A stretch of 64,000 nt of DNA from an uncultured Lachnospiraceae bacterium (GTDB taxonomy: Bacteria > Bacillota > Clostridia > Lachnospirales > Lachnospiraceae): assembly GCA_910583605.1 (NCBI GenBank), contig CAJTXN010000001.1, forward strand, positions 496,001 through 560,000, written 5' to 3'. The notes under the pieces are model-generated. The model saw only the letters and a program-made list of their open reading frames with translations, made no database searches and had not been told where the DNA came from. The position numbers were made by a program, and so were the translations under genes. Numbering within the stretch: position 1 is the first letter of the stretch; every line of letters begins with the position of its first letter. Of the stretch, positions 8,720-17,899 are shown piece by piece.

Positions 8720-10042
8720 TTAAGCCTGAGAATCCTGAAATATGTGTTCAAGCATATTAACAATTTCATCAAATCCAAACTTTTCATCTGTTCCCTGACA
8801 TAAGAATTCATTTACCTCATCTATTTTTGAGATGGCATAATCAATATTCTTATTGGAACCGTTTTTATAGGCACCTATATTGATCAGATCTTCCGCTTCA
8901 TTATAAGTTGCCAGTACATTTTTCAATTTTCCGGCTGCCCGCTTATGTTCTCTGGATGCTATGGAACTCATAACACGGGAAATACTTTGTAAGATATCAA
9001 TGGCCGGATAATGATTTTTATGTCCCAGTTTTCTGGACAAAATAATATGACCGTCCAGAATTCCTCTGGCAGTATCGGTAATCGGCTCATTAAAGTCATC
9101 GCCGTCCACCAGTACGGTATACAGTCCCGTAATGGAACCGTTGCCTGAATTTCCTGCCCGCTCCAAAAGCTTTGGCATCTCACTGTACACACTCGGCGGA
9201 TATCCTCTGGTTACCGGAGGTTCCCCGGAAGCAAGACCAATTTCCCGCTGTGCCATGGAAAATCTGGTCAGTGAATCCATCATAAGCAGAACATCTTTTC
9301 CTTTATCCCTGTAATATTCTGCAATAGCGGTTGCTGTTTTTGCCGCTTTATTTCGAATCAGAGCCGGTTTATCCGAAGTGGCCACCACAACAATGCTTCG
9401 CTTCATACCCTCTTCTCCAAGGTCTCTCTCAATAAATTCCCGAACCTCTCTACCTCTCTCGCCAATCAGTGCGATTACATTTATATCCGCTTTGGTATTT
9501 CTGGCGAACATACCCAGCAATGTACTTTTTCCAACACCGCTTCCGGCAAAAATTCCAATTCTCTGCCCTTTGCCCACCGTTATCAGTCCATCCACGGCTT
9601 TCACACCAAGCGGAAGAACTTCACTGATGATATTTCTTGACATCGGGTCTGGCGGTTTCGCCTCAACGGAATATTGGTTATTGGACATAAGCTCTTCACC
9701 GTCTATCGGATAGCCCAGACCATCCAGAGTCTTTCCCAGCAGTTCGTCTCCTACCCGGACTTTTAACGGCTTTCCGGTATTCTCAACAATACTTCCCGGA
9801 CCTATACCGTCAATACTGTCAAAAGGCATAAGCAGCACTCTTTTATCTTTAAACCCGACAACTTCCGATTTTACATAAAAATCAGGATTCTCTCTGGAAA
9901 TGATATTACATACATCACCCAGATTCGCATCCGGTCCTACGGATTCAATGGTAAGACCTACTATTTTCACTACCTTGCCAAGCTTTTTTACATATGTTTT
10001 TTCAATTAGTTTTAAATACTTTTTTACATCAATATCCTGCAT
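8720..10042 (-). CDS. fliI: flagellum-specific ATPase FliI
   Basis: FliI is the hexameric ATPase of the flagellar type III export apparatus, related to the beta subunit of F1 ATPase. Walker A is at about residues 165-175 (GIFAGSGVGKST), the Walker B region reads LLMMDSLTRFSMAQREI (about 252-268), and the SGEPPVTRGYPPSVYSEMP signature follows. Length (440) is typical. It sits between fliH, its regulator, and fliJ, its stalk, so the whole ATPase complex is encoded together. Confidence 0.96.
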   Translation of the reverse strand: MQDIDVKKYLKLIEKTYVKKLGKVVKIVGLTIESVGPDANLGDVCNIISRENPDFYVKSEVVGFKDKRVLLMPFDSIDGIGPGSIVENTGKPLKVRVGDELLGKTLDGLGYPIDGEELMSNNQYSVEAKPPDPMSRNIISEVLPLGVKAVDGLITVGKGQRIGIFAGSGVGKSTLLGMFARNTKADINVIALIGERGREVREFIERDLGEEGMKRSIVVVATSDKPALIRNKAAKTATAIAEYYRDKGKDVLLMMDSLTRFSMAQREIGLASGEPPVTRGYPPSVYSEMPKLLERAGNSGNGSITGLYTVLVDGDDFNEPITDTARGILDGHIILSRKLGHKNHYPAIDILQSISRVMSSIASREHKRAAGKLKNVLATYNEAEDLINIGAYKNGSNKNIDYAISKIDEVNEFLCQGTDEKFGFDEIVNMLEHIFQDSQA

Positions 10043-10056
10043 ATATACTCCTAAGC

Positions 10057-10869
10057 CTAATCATTCACAAGGCATGACATTACTTTTATTGCACCGATCA
10101 GATTATCCAGCTGTATATCCAGACTGCAGTCATAGATTCCGCTGTCACTCTCGATCATGCATTGACCTTTTCGAAATGTAGGATCTTCCACAATTTCAAT
10201 CTGTACCTGTTTGGATACTACACCTGTAATTCTCTCCCGATTATCCAGCATAAATTTATAATCTGCATTGGATACCCGGATCAAAAATTCTTTACTGATT
10301 TCGGTTTTGCTTAACACATCATTTACAAGCTGCAATACCAGGTCTTTTTTATCTTCCGTCAGCACATGGGTAACTCTTTCAAACACTGTCAGTATGGTAT
10401 CTACCAGCATTGGCTCAATCTGCTGAACACGGTCGTTGTATTCAATTTCCATCTGAATCCGCTCGTCTTCAATTTCTTTTTTCAAACTCAGCAGTTCCAA
10501 TTCCGCCTGTTTTTTTCCTTCAATATAGCCTTCCTGTTTACCAACTTCGGCGCTGTCTGCCCGTATCAGATCTGCTTCCTGTTTTGCTCTCTCAACAATC
10601 GCTTTTGCATCTTCATTTGCCATAGCGATAATATCATCTGCCTGTTTCTGTAGTTCCTGCTGGGAAACCGCTTCTTCCTCTGACAACAGATGTTCTACAG
10701 ACTCGGCATCTATTCCCTCCACAAACTCACATTCTGAAGTATTCTGGTGTTCTTTGGCTATCGCTTCCTGAATTTTAAGTATCTTTTCAGAAATCATTTC
10801 ATTATAGTCAATCACTTTTTTTTCATTATTGCCACAGATAATATTACTGGATTTTAGTAAATTAGACAA
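10057..10869 (-). CDS. fliH: flagellar assembly protein FliH
   Basis: FliH holds FliI and anchors it to the C-ring. The 270-residue protein has an acidic N-terminus, a long coiled coil (about 70-150, QKQADDIIAMANEDAKAIVERAKQE region) and a C-terminal globular domain (155-270) like the V-type ATPase E subunit. It starts at a TTG that overlaps the end of fliG by eight bases; a GGAGG lies upstream inside fliG, so translation is probably coupled. Function is assigned from fold-type features and its place between fliG and fliI. Confidence 0.88.
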   Translation of the reverse strand: MSNLLKSSNIICGNNEKKVIDYNEMISEKILKIQEAIAKEHQNTSECEFVEGIDAESVEHLLSEEEAVSQQELQKQADDIIAMANEDAKAIVERAKQEADLIRADSAEVGKQEGYIEGKKQAELELLSLKKEIEDERIQMEIEYNDRVQQIEPMLVDTILTVFERVTHVLTEDKKDLVLQLVNDVLSKTEISKEFLIRVSNADYKFMLDNRERITGVVSKQVQIEIVEDPTFRKGQCMIESDSGIYDCSLDIQLDNLIGAIKVMSCLVND

Positions 10870-11875
10870 CTATCTCGTCACCTCCACCACGTGAAATAAT
10901 GATTTCTCCTGAGTCTTCTAACTTACGAATTACATTAACAATCTTTTGCTGTGCTTCTTCCACGTCTTTCATACGTACAGGTCCCATATATTCCATATCT
11001 TCTCTTATCATGGCTACCAGACGTTTTGACAGATTGTTAAATATAACATTCTGTACTTCTTCTGCCGCTCCCTTAAGGGCAATTCCAAGGTCATTGTTGT
11101 CAACATCACGAAGTACTCTCTGAATCGTTTTATCATCAAGCGCAAGAATATCTTCAAATACAAACATTTTACGTTTGATTTCATCTGCAAGTTCTGGCTC
11201 TTCAATTTCCAGATTTTCCATAATATGTTTTTCAGTTCCTCTGTCAACGGAATTAAGGATTTCAACAATAGCATCCACACCGCCGACAATGGTGTAATCC
11301 TGATTAACAAGAGAAGCAAGTTTTCTTTCCAGCACTCTCTCCACTTCCTTGATCACATCCGGAGATGTACGGTCCATCTGTGCAATACGTTTCGCAACAT
11401 CCGCCTGTTTATCCAGCGGAAGTGCGGATACGACTGCAGATGCCTGAGCCGGCGGAAGATATGCCAAGATCAATGCAATCGTCTGCGGATGTTCATCCTG
11501 TATGAAGTTCAGCAGCTGAGAAGCATCCGTCTTTCTGACAAATTCAAACGGCCGAACCTGAAGAGATGCCGTCAGCTTATTGATCACATCCTGTGCCTTA
11601 TCCGTACCCAGCGCTTTTTCCAGCAATTCTTTTGCATAACCGATACCGCCTTCTGCAATATACTGCTGTGCCAGACATACCTGATAAAATTCTTCCAGAA
11701 TTTCTTCTTTTGTCTGGGACGAAACACTTCTGGTATTAGCAATTTCAAGTGTCAGAGTTTCAATTTCATCTTCCTTTAAATGTTTAAATATACTTGCTGA
11801 TTTTTCAGGTCCCAAAGCAATCAGTAATACCGCCGCTTTCTGAACACCCATCATCTCATTACTATTCTTTGCCAT
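10862..11875 (-). CDS. fliG: flagellar motor switch protein FliG
   Basis: FliG is the C-ring protein that receives torque from MotA. The 337-residue protein has all three domains: an N-terminal FliF-binding part (1-100), a middle domain with the signature EHPQTIALILAYL at about 127-139, and the C-terminal torque helix region (about 230-330) with charged residues in the FVFEDILALDDKTIQRVLRD stretch. Length and gene order (fliF-fliG-fliH) are standard. Confidence 0.96.
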   Translation of the reverse strand: MAKNSNEMMGVQKAAVLLIALGPEKSASIFKHLKEDEIETLTLEIANTRSVSSQTKEEILEEFYQVCLAQQYIAEGGIGYAKELLEKALGTDKAQDVINKLTASLQVRPFEFVRKTDASQLLNFIQDEHPQTIALILAYLPPAQASAVVSALPLDKQADVAKRIAQMDRTSPDVIKEVERVLERKLASLVNQDYTIVGGVDAIVEILNSVDRGTEKHIMENLEIEEPELADEIKRKMFVFEDILALDDKTIQRVLRDVDNNDLGIALKGAAEEVQNVIFNNLSKRLVAMIREDMEYMGPVRMKDVEEAQQKIVNVIRKLEDSGEIIISRGGGDEIVV

Positions 11876-11932
11876 ACAACAATCCTCCTGTAAGGTCTAC
11901 CAAATCACTAAATTTCATCCTCAGCAACTATA

Positions 11933-13534
11933 TCATTCCCATTCTTCATCCAGCCAGTTGCGTAGCAGGAGTGCAACTGCTTCCGGATTTTCATCCACAA
12001 ATTTATCAATGGCTTTCCGGGTTTCTGATTTCTCATTCAAATCAATATCTTCTACAGGCTGATTCTCTTTTGTAGAAGCAAGCAACGCCTCTACGGACAA
12101 TTCAGGTTCCGTTTCAAGAACCTGTACCGGTCTGGTACTCTTAAATACAACAAATGCCAGTAATCCAAATATGACCACCGCAAGAATGATCGGAATATAA
12201 TCGGTAAAACCTTTTCCTCCCTCATCCACGGCATCTATAAACTGAGGTACCCTGTAAGCGAGAATGGTTATATTCTCCTGCGAAAAACCTGTGGCATCAG
12301 ATACCAGACTGTATAAATCAGCCGGAACCTCTAATTGAACATTTTCGGCATTGGCTTCTTTAAATGCCTCCCAGGTTGTATCTGCCAGCAAACCTGCTTC
12401 CTCAACTTTTTCTTCTTCAAAAACATTGTATGTCCGTGCCACAATGCTCAAGCTGGAAGAGTTATAATCAATGGTTCCTTTTGCAAGACTTGTTTTCTCT
12501 ATAATTTCATTTACTGCATATTCATATTTCCGAAGTGCATAAGTACTGGTGGAGTTTTCATCCGTCTGAATTTCATATGTAATATCTTCATCATTGGAAT
12601 CCGTTCCCGGAAGCCCACCTACTCCTGCATTATTTTCCTGTTCCACCTCATAAGAAGTTTTATACGGTCCCTGTTCCCTGTCACCGGTATTATATGTAAT
12701 TTCCGTCCGTTCTGCCGTATCAAAACTCATATCCAGAAACGGTGAAACTTCTACGGACTGATATAACTCCGCATTATTAAACAGCTTCTTTACATTGGAA
12801 ATAACAATATCCATGGCCGCCTGTCTCATTTCCGCCTGGGAACCGCCGATATAACTGGAACCGTCTGCATAATCCGTTCCCCGGAACAGCATATTACCAG
12901 CCGAATCAATGATCGTGACCGATGCCGTCGTCTTATTATCCAGAGAAGTTGCAATCCATTGTGCAAGATTTGCCGAAGTCGTACTGTCGATTTCTTTTTT
13001 CAGATTCAGCATTACGGCTGCGGATGCCTCTTTTTCCTTATCCAGCACACTCCAGTTATTTTCCGGTATATTAATCGTTACTTTAGCCGCTTTTACATAA
13101 TCAAGACTTTCAAGCGCTATTCTCAGACGATCCTCTTTATATGCTTTATATCTCTTCAGCTTATCTGCTTCCGTCGTGGATAAGCTTCCGTCTAAAGCCT
13201 CTTCCAGTGTGAATTCTTTTGAGATCACTCCGGAAGTCGCAATGGCAATCTGGGCATTTACTTTATCCTCTTTTGCCACCTTTACAACCCAATTGTCACT
13301 GATCGTGTAGGAAATACCTGCACTTCTCAATTCATTTCTGACATCTGAAGCCTGGGTTGCAGACTCACATTCCACTAATATAACATAATCCGTCTTATTC
13401 AAAACAACTGCCAATACCACAACAAAAACCACTAATGCAAGTGCAATACTTACCATCATGGTCTTTTGTTTCCGGTTATATTTGTTCCAGAAGTCTACAA
13501 GTTTCTTCTGGGCGTCTTTTAGTTTCTCGTTCAT
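11933..13534 (-). CDS. fliF: flagellar M-ring protein FliF
   Basis: FliF forms the membrane MS ring on which the basal body is built. There are two membrane helices, at about residues 25-46 (MMVSIALALVVFVVVLAVVL) and 440-460 (YIPIILAVVIFGLLAFVVF), flanking the large extracellular ring-building domains (YscJ/FliF family). The last 30 residues (NPEAVALLLRNWLDEE) form the FliG-binding tail. Length 533 is usual. It follows fliE, and fliG comes 57 bases later. Confidence 0.95.
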   Translation of the reverse strand: MNEKLKDAQKKLVDFWNKYNRKQKTMMVSIALALVVFVVVLAVVLNKTDYVILVECESATQASDVRNELRSAGISYTISDNWVVKVAKEDKVNAQIAIATSGVISKEFTLEEALDGSLSTTEADKLKRYKAYKEDRLRIALESLDYVKAAKVTINIPENNWSVLDKEKEASAAVMLNLKKEIDSTTSANLAQWIATSLDNKTTASVTIIDSAGNMLFRGTDYADGSSYIGGSQAEMRQAAMDIVISNVKKLFNNAELYQSVEVSPFLDMSFDTAERTEITYNTGDREQGPYKTSYEVEQENNAGVGGLPGTDSNDEDITYEIQTDENSTSTYALRKYEYAVNEIIEKTSLAKGTIDYNSSSLSIVARTYNVFEEEKVEEAGLLADTTWEAFKEANAENVQLEVPADLYSLVSDATGFSQENITILAYRVPQFIDAVDEGGKGFTDYIPIILAVVIFGLLAFVVFKSTRPVQVLETEPELSVEALLASTKENQPVEDIDLNEKSETRKAIDKFVDENPEAVALLLRNWLDEEWE

Positions 13535-13564
13535 GAAATTTCTCCCTGCTAGCTGTATACATTA

Positions 13565-13888
13565 TTATATCTGAATATTCATTATTTCTTTATAGGCTTC
13601 CAACACTTTATTCTTCACAGCTGCAGTATACTGAATCGCCTGGAGTGCTTTCTGCTGTGCAATTGCCAGATCATGTGTGTTGTCAGCATAACCAAGTGCA
13701 AAATTCATCTTTTCTGCTTCTGCCGCATTGGACAGATTCTGTGTTTCATTTATCATCTGCATTGCCGAAGAAAGCAATGATGAGAATGCGTCTTCTGATT
13801 CTGTCTTTATGTTTTTAGAACTGTTAAGTGCTTCATTTATGTATTGGGCTGTCAGTTCATCGGCATTTATAGCTGAAACTTCTGCCAT
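13565..13888 (-). CDS. fliE: flagellar hook-basal body complex protein FliE
   Basis: FliE is the first rod protein, joining the MS ring to the rod. The 107-residue protein has the family's C-terminal region (ALGYADNTHDLAIAQQKALQ, then AIQYTAAVKNKVLEAYKEIMNI), which forms the rod-type helices. The ATG at 13888 is chosen because GGAGG is six bases upstream and the length then fits FliE; twelve further in-frame residues upstream lack support. It sits between flgC and fliF as in most bacteria. Confidence 0.92.
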   Translation of the reverse strand: MAEVSAINADELTAQYINEALNSSKNIKTESEDAFSSLLSSAMQMINETQNLSNAAEAEKMNFALGYADNTHDLAIAQQKALQAIQYTAAVKNKVLEAYKEIMNIQI

Positions 13889-13948
13889 AATATCCTCCAT
13901 TCCGTTATGACACAAACAGGCCATAACTATATATTATTTTATTATTTT

Positions 13949-14389
13949 TTATGCGTTATTAATCTCTAATCCTTTCATTGCCATCTGCTTACTTCCTGTA
14001 AACGCAGTTATATTTGCTTCATATGCCCTGGAAGCATCGATCAGGTTTGTCATTTCCGTAACCGTGTTTACATTCGGATATGTCACATATCCGTTTTCAT
14101 CCGCATCCGGATGTGCTGGTTCATAAACCATACGCATTGCCGTAGATTTATCCTCTACAATCTTTGTAACCTTAACACCGTTTCCCACTGCTCCCTGGGT
14201 TGTCATAAGTACCTGGTCAAAAGAAGTGCTGGGTTTTTCCGTAAATACAACCGTTTTTCTGACATACGGACTTCCGTTTGACGTACTTGTTGTACTCACA
14301 TTTGCAAGATTCTGCATGATCACATCGGATCTCAATCTCTGTGCCGTCAATCCTGACGCACATATATTAAACGAACTGAATAAAGCCAT
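13949..14389 (-). CDS. flgC: flagellar basal-body rod protein FlgC
   Basis: FlgC is a proximal rod subunit. The N-terminus (FSSFNICASGLTAQRLRSDV, then QNLANVSTT) is the flagellar rod signature, and the C-terminus (VTEMTNLIDASRAYEANITAF) is the matching rod helix. Length 146 agrees with the family. It lies between flgB and fliE. Confidence 0.95.
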   Translation of the reverse strand: MALFSSFNICASGLTAQRLRSDVIMQNLANVSTTSTSNGSPYVRKTVVFTEKPSTSFDQVLMTTQGAVGNGVKVTKIVEDKSTAMRMVYEPAHPDADENGYVTYPNVNTVTEMTNLIDASRAYEANITAFTGSKQMAMKGLEINNA

Positions 14390-14431
14390 ATGTAATAATC
14401 CTCCATCAAATTATGTTTTATTTTATATTTT

Positions 14432-14821
14432 TTAATTCAAAGCTGCTTTAATCATTGAAAATTCATGCGTGATACTTCCAAGCAATGTCTGGTATTTAAT
14501 CTGATTCGATGCAAATTCCACATTTTCCGTATCTACATCAACATTGTTACCATCCAGACGGTAAGATAAATTAGAATAATCCGTATAAGATGTAGCCTTC
14601 AGTCCATCCAAATCAATGCCGGCAACAACTTTGCTCAGATTACCAGAGTCTGCACCTTCCAACTCTGCCAAAAGATATGTTTCAAACTGGACATCCTTTC
14701 GCTTATAATTCGGTGTGTTAACATTTGCCAGATTGTTGTTTATCACTTCATTTCTTGTCCACGCAGCATCTGCCGCCTTATCAAGAACATTAACAAAATT
14801 ATAGATTTGCGAATTTATCAT
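14432..14821 (-). CDS. flgB: flagellar basal-body rod protein FlgB
   Basis: FlgB is the most proximal rod subunit and the first gene of this flagellar operon. It has the rod signature near residues 17-42 (AADAAWTRNEVINNNLANVN, then TPNYKRKDV) and a C-terminal helix (ASNQIKYQTLLGSITHEFSM). I chose the ATG at 14821 with GGAGG seven bases upstream, giving 129 residues. A SigA-like promoter lies just upstream. codY is the next gene upstream, the same neighbour as in Bacillus subtilis. Confidence 0.94.
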   Translation of the reverse strand: MINSQIYNFVNVLDKAADAAWTRNEVINNNLANVNTPNYKRKDVQFETYLLAELEGADSGNLSKVVAGIDLDGLKATSYTDYSNLSYRLDGNNVDVDTENVEFASNQIKYQTLLGSITHEFSMIKAALN

Positions 14822-14848
14822 TCTAATTCCTCCTTCTGATACCATATA

Positions 14849-14877
14849 ATTATAAAATTATTTATGTAAAATAGCAA
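14849..14877 (-). promoter_or_regulatory. flgB: SigA-like promoter of the flagellar operon
   Basis: On the minus strand TTGCTA (14872-14877) and TATAAT (14849-14854) are 17 bases apart. A start of transcription near 14842 would give a leader of about 20 bases containing the flgB Shine-Dalgarno sequence. A second weaker candidate (TTGTCT, 17 bases, GATAAT) lies further upstream in the 180-base gap after codY. No SigD-type promoter was seen. Confidence 0.5.
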
Positions 14878-15029
14878 GCGAATTTTAGTAAACAGTAAAA
14901 AACAAAAACTACCCATTTTGCCAGGATTATCCAAAATATAATTGAATCAGACAATCCACAGGTGACATCCGTTTCACCATGAGTAGTTCATAAATCCGTT
15001 TATGATTCCATTCTTTCAATCTTATTCCG

Positions 15030-15788
15030 TCAGACCGCATTATATGCCAATTCATTCAGTACCCGGATATAAGTTCCTTTCATTCCGTTGGAACGGGTTT
15101 CAATCACACCGGCACTTTCAAATTTCCTCAATGCATTAACAATGACGGAACGTGTTATATTTACCTTTTCTGCCAGCCGGCTGGCAACAATGACACCTTC
15201 TTCCTCACCGTCCAATTCTTCAAATACATACCGAATTGCCTCGTGTTCCGAAAACGATAAGGTATTGATTGCAGAGGAAATAATCTGATGTTTCCGTATT
15301 TCAATCTCATTTTCCTCACTAACGGCCCGAATCATCTCCAATCCTACAACCGTGGTACCATACTCGCTGATGATGATATCATCAATCTCGTAACTCTCTT
15401 CTGTCCGGTATATAAACAATGTTCCCAATCGTTCTCCCGATATAACAATCGGAAGAATGATGGCATTGTACCTCCTTATATTATCCACCATAAACCCCAA
15501 TGTTGTCAAGTTTACATTTTCTTTAGTGGATAAAATGTTTAAGAGCCGCTCATTCAATTCGGAATCTATACATTCCCCAACACTGCCGCAAAGCATTTCT
15601 TTTATGCTGTCAATCTCTTTCTGTTGACTGATTCCGAGAAGTTTTCCTTTTCTACTGATCACCAAAACATTAGATGCAAGAATTTCTCCAAGAACATTAC
15701 AAATATCACTAAAAACAAATTTTCCGGTATTACTGTTGTGTAATAATTTATTAATCTTTCTTGTTTTATCTAATAATTGTACACTCAT
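15030..15788 (-). CDS. codY: GTP-sensing transcriptional pleiotropic repressor CodY
   Basis: CodY is the global nutrient regulator of Firmicutes; it binds branched-chain amino acids and GTP and represses stationary-phase genes, including motility genes in Bacillus. The N-terminal GAF domain covers about residues 1-155. The C-terminal winged helix-turn-helix has the family signature (ASRLAEKVNITRSVIVNALR, then KFESAGVIETRSNGMKGTYI). Its ATG overlaps the topA stop codon (ATGA), so the genes are translationally coupled. It stands directly upstream of flgB. Confidence 0.96.
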   Translation of the reverse strand: MSVQLLDKTRKINKLLHNSNTGKFVFSDICNVLGEILASNVLVISRKGKLLGISQQKEIDSIKEMLCGSVGECIDSELNERLLNILSTKENVNLTTLGFMVDNIRRYNAIILPIVISGERLGTLFIYRTEESYEIDDIIISEYGTTVVGLEMIRAVSEENEIEIRKHQIISSAINTLSFSEHEAIRYVFEELDGEEEGVIVASRLAEKVNITRSVIVNALRKFESAGVIETRSNGMKGTYIRVLNELAYNAV

Positions 15789-17881
15789 GTTGCAATCTCC
15801 GACTCACTTTCCTTTTTCAAACTTACCACATATCCGCAATTTGGATTTGCACATACGGCCTTACTTCCTTTTTCAACCATATAATCCCCGCATTTTGGAC
15901 AAGGCTCTTTAATCGGTTTCTGCCATGACATAAAATCACATTCCGGATTTCGTTCACAGCCGTAATATTTTCTGCCTTTTTTTGTCTTCTTAATTACAAG
16001 CTCTGCTTTACATTTCGGACATTCAATACCGGTTTTTTCAAAATAAGGTTTTGTAAACCGACAGTCCGGAAATCCCGGACAGGCCAGAAACTTGCCATGT
16101 GGACCGTATTTTATAACCATATTTTTTCCGCACTCTTCACAGATAACATCTGTTACTTCATCTTCAATCTTAATTTTTTCCAGCGCTTTCTCTGCATTTT
16201 GCACTGCTTCATCCAAATCCGGATAAAAATTCCGGACTACGGTCTTCCACTGGACATTACCGACTTCTATCATATCCAGCAAAGATTCCATATTCGCCGT
16301 AAAGCTGAAATCCACAATCACCGGAAATGCGGTTTCCATTATTTCATTCACGATTTCTCCCAGTTCGGTAACATACAGATTCTTATTTTCTTTTACCACA
16401 TATCTTCGGGCAATAATGGTTGAAATGGTCGGAGCATAAGTACTTGGTCTTCCTATCCCCTGTTCCTCCAGGGATTTTACCAGGGCCGCTTCCGTAAAAT
16501 GAGCCGGCGGCTGTGTAAAATGCTGCTTTTCTTCATAATCCTTAAGAGATAAACGGGTATTCTCATCAATATTTTTAATCATAACCGTTCCTTTTTTTTC
16601 TTCCTCATCTTCGGAACCGGTATAAACTGCCATAAAACCATCAAACATCAGTTTAGAAGCTGCCGTGGTAAATATATAATTTCCTGCGCTGATCTTTACG
16701 GAAGTTGTCTCATACCTGGCGCTCTGCATTCTGCTGGCCGTAAAGCGCTTCCATATCAGCTGATACAAACGAAACTGGTCTCTGGATAAATCATCTTTTA
16801 TCTTTGCAGGGGTCAGATCAATATTGGTTGGACGGATTGCCTCATGGGCATCCTGTATTTTATTATTGTTTTTCTTATTATTTTCAATTGTTGCAAGATA
16901 ATTTTCCCCATAATTCCCACTGATAAAAGTTCTTGCCATAATTTCAGCTTCTTCGGATATTCTTGTGGAATCCGTACGCAGATAAGAAATAAGACCAACC
17001 GTACCCTGTCCTTTAATATCAACGCCCTCATATAATTGCTGTGCGATTCTCATGGTCTTGCTGGTAGCAAAGTTAAGTACCTTGGACGCTTCCTGCTGCA
17101 GTGTGCTGGTGGTAAATGGTAACGGAGCCTTTTTTACACGTTCGCCGCGCTTAATTTCTTTTACTTTATATTCTTCATCTTTAATGCCGGCAATCACGGC
17201 ATCCATCTCTTCTCTGTTTTTAATCGTAAGTTTTCCGTTATTATCGCCGTATAAGCGGGCCGTCAGCGGTTTTTTCTGCCCTTCCGGAAGAATGGATATT
17301 TCCAGCGTCCAGTATTCCTCCGGTATAAAGCTGTTGATCTCTTCTTCCCTCTCGCATATCATTCTGAGTGCTACTGACTGCACCCTGCCGGCGCTTAGTC
17401 CCCGCTTCACTTTCTGCCATAACAGCGGACTGATGGTGTATCCCACCATTCGGTCAAGAATTCTTCTCGTCTGCTGGGAATCCACTAAATTCATATCTAT
17501 ATTTCTCGGTTCTTTTAACGAGGCCTTCACAGCATTTTTCGTTATTTCATTAAATGTTATACGGCGCATTTTCTTTTCGTCCAGCTTTAATGCTGTCGCA
17601 AGATGCCACGATATCGCTTCTCCTTCACGGTCCGGGTCGGTTGCGAGATATACTTTATCCGCTTTTTTGGCTTCTTTCCGAAGTTCTGCAAGCTTATCAC
17701 CCTTTCCGCGTATCGTAATATATTTCGGTTCGTAATCATTCTCAATATCAATTCCTAATGTACTTTTCGGTAAATCCCTGACATGACCGTTTGATGCGAC
17801 AACCGTATAATTTGCACCCAAGAATTTTTTTATTGTCTTAACTTTTGCAGGTGATTCAACAATAACTAAATATTTTGGCAT
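15785..17881 (-). CDS. topA: DNA topoisomerase I
   Basis: Type IA topoisomerase that relaxes negative supercoils. The Toprim domain has ESPAKVKTIKKFLG at residues 8-21 and ATDPDREGEAISWHL near 105. The active-site tyrosine is in ISYLRTDSTRIS (about 300). The C-terminus has three four-cysteine zinc ribbons (CEECGKN..., CPKCKAE..., CPKCGDY...). Length 698 is standard for Firmicutes. It lies between dprA (18-base gap) and codY (4-base overlap). Confidence 0.97.
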   Translation of the reverse strand: MPKYLVIVESPAKVKTIKKFLGANYTVVASNGHVRDLPKSTLGIDIENDYEPKYITIRGKGDKLAELRKEAKKADKVYLATDPDREGEAISWHLATALKLDEKKMRRITFNEITKNAVKASLKEPRNIDMNLVDSQQTRRILDRMVGYTISPLLWQKVKRGLSAGRVQSVALRMICEREEEINSFIPEEYWTLEISILPEGQKKPLTARLYGDNNGKLTIKNREEMDAVIAGIKDEEYKVKEIKRGERVKKAPLPFTTSTLQQEASKVLNFATSKTMRIAQQLYEGVDIKGQGTVGLISYLRTDSTRISEEAEIMARTFISGNYGENYLATIENNKKNNNKIQDAHEAIRPTNIDLTPAKIKDDLSRDQFRLYQLIWKRFTASRMQSARYETTSVKISAGNYIFTTAASKLMFDGFMAVYTGSEDEEEKKGTVMIKNIDENTRLSLKDYEEKQHFTQPPAHFTEAALVKSLEEQGIGRPSTYAPTISTIIARRYVVKENKNLYVTELGEIVNEIMETAFPVIVDFSFTANMESLLDMIEVGNVQWKTVVRNFYPDLDEAVQNAEKALEKIKIEDEVTDVICEECGKNMVIKYGPHGKFLACPGFPDCRFTKPYFEKTGIECPKCKAELVIKKTKKGRKYYGCERNPECDFMSWQKPIKEPCPKCGDYMVEKGSKAVCANPNCGYVVSLKKESESEIAT

Positions 17882-17899
17882 ATTCGTTTCCCTTCTCTA

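Noticed and set aside
14881..14895. Possible CodY box upstream of flgB (AATTTTAGTAAACAG)
   Set aside because: Only about 9 of 15 positions match the AATTTTCWGAAAATT consensus and the region is AT-rich, so the match is near chance, although CodY control of flgB would fit Bacillus.
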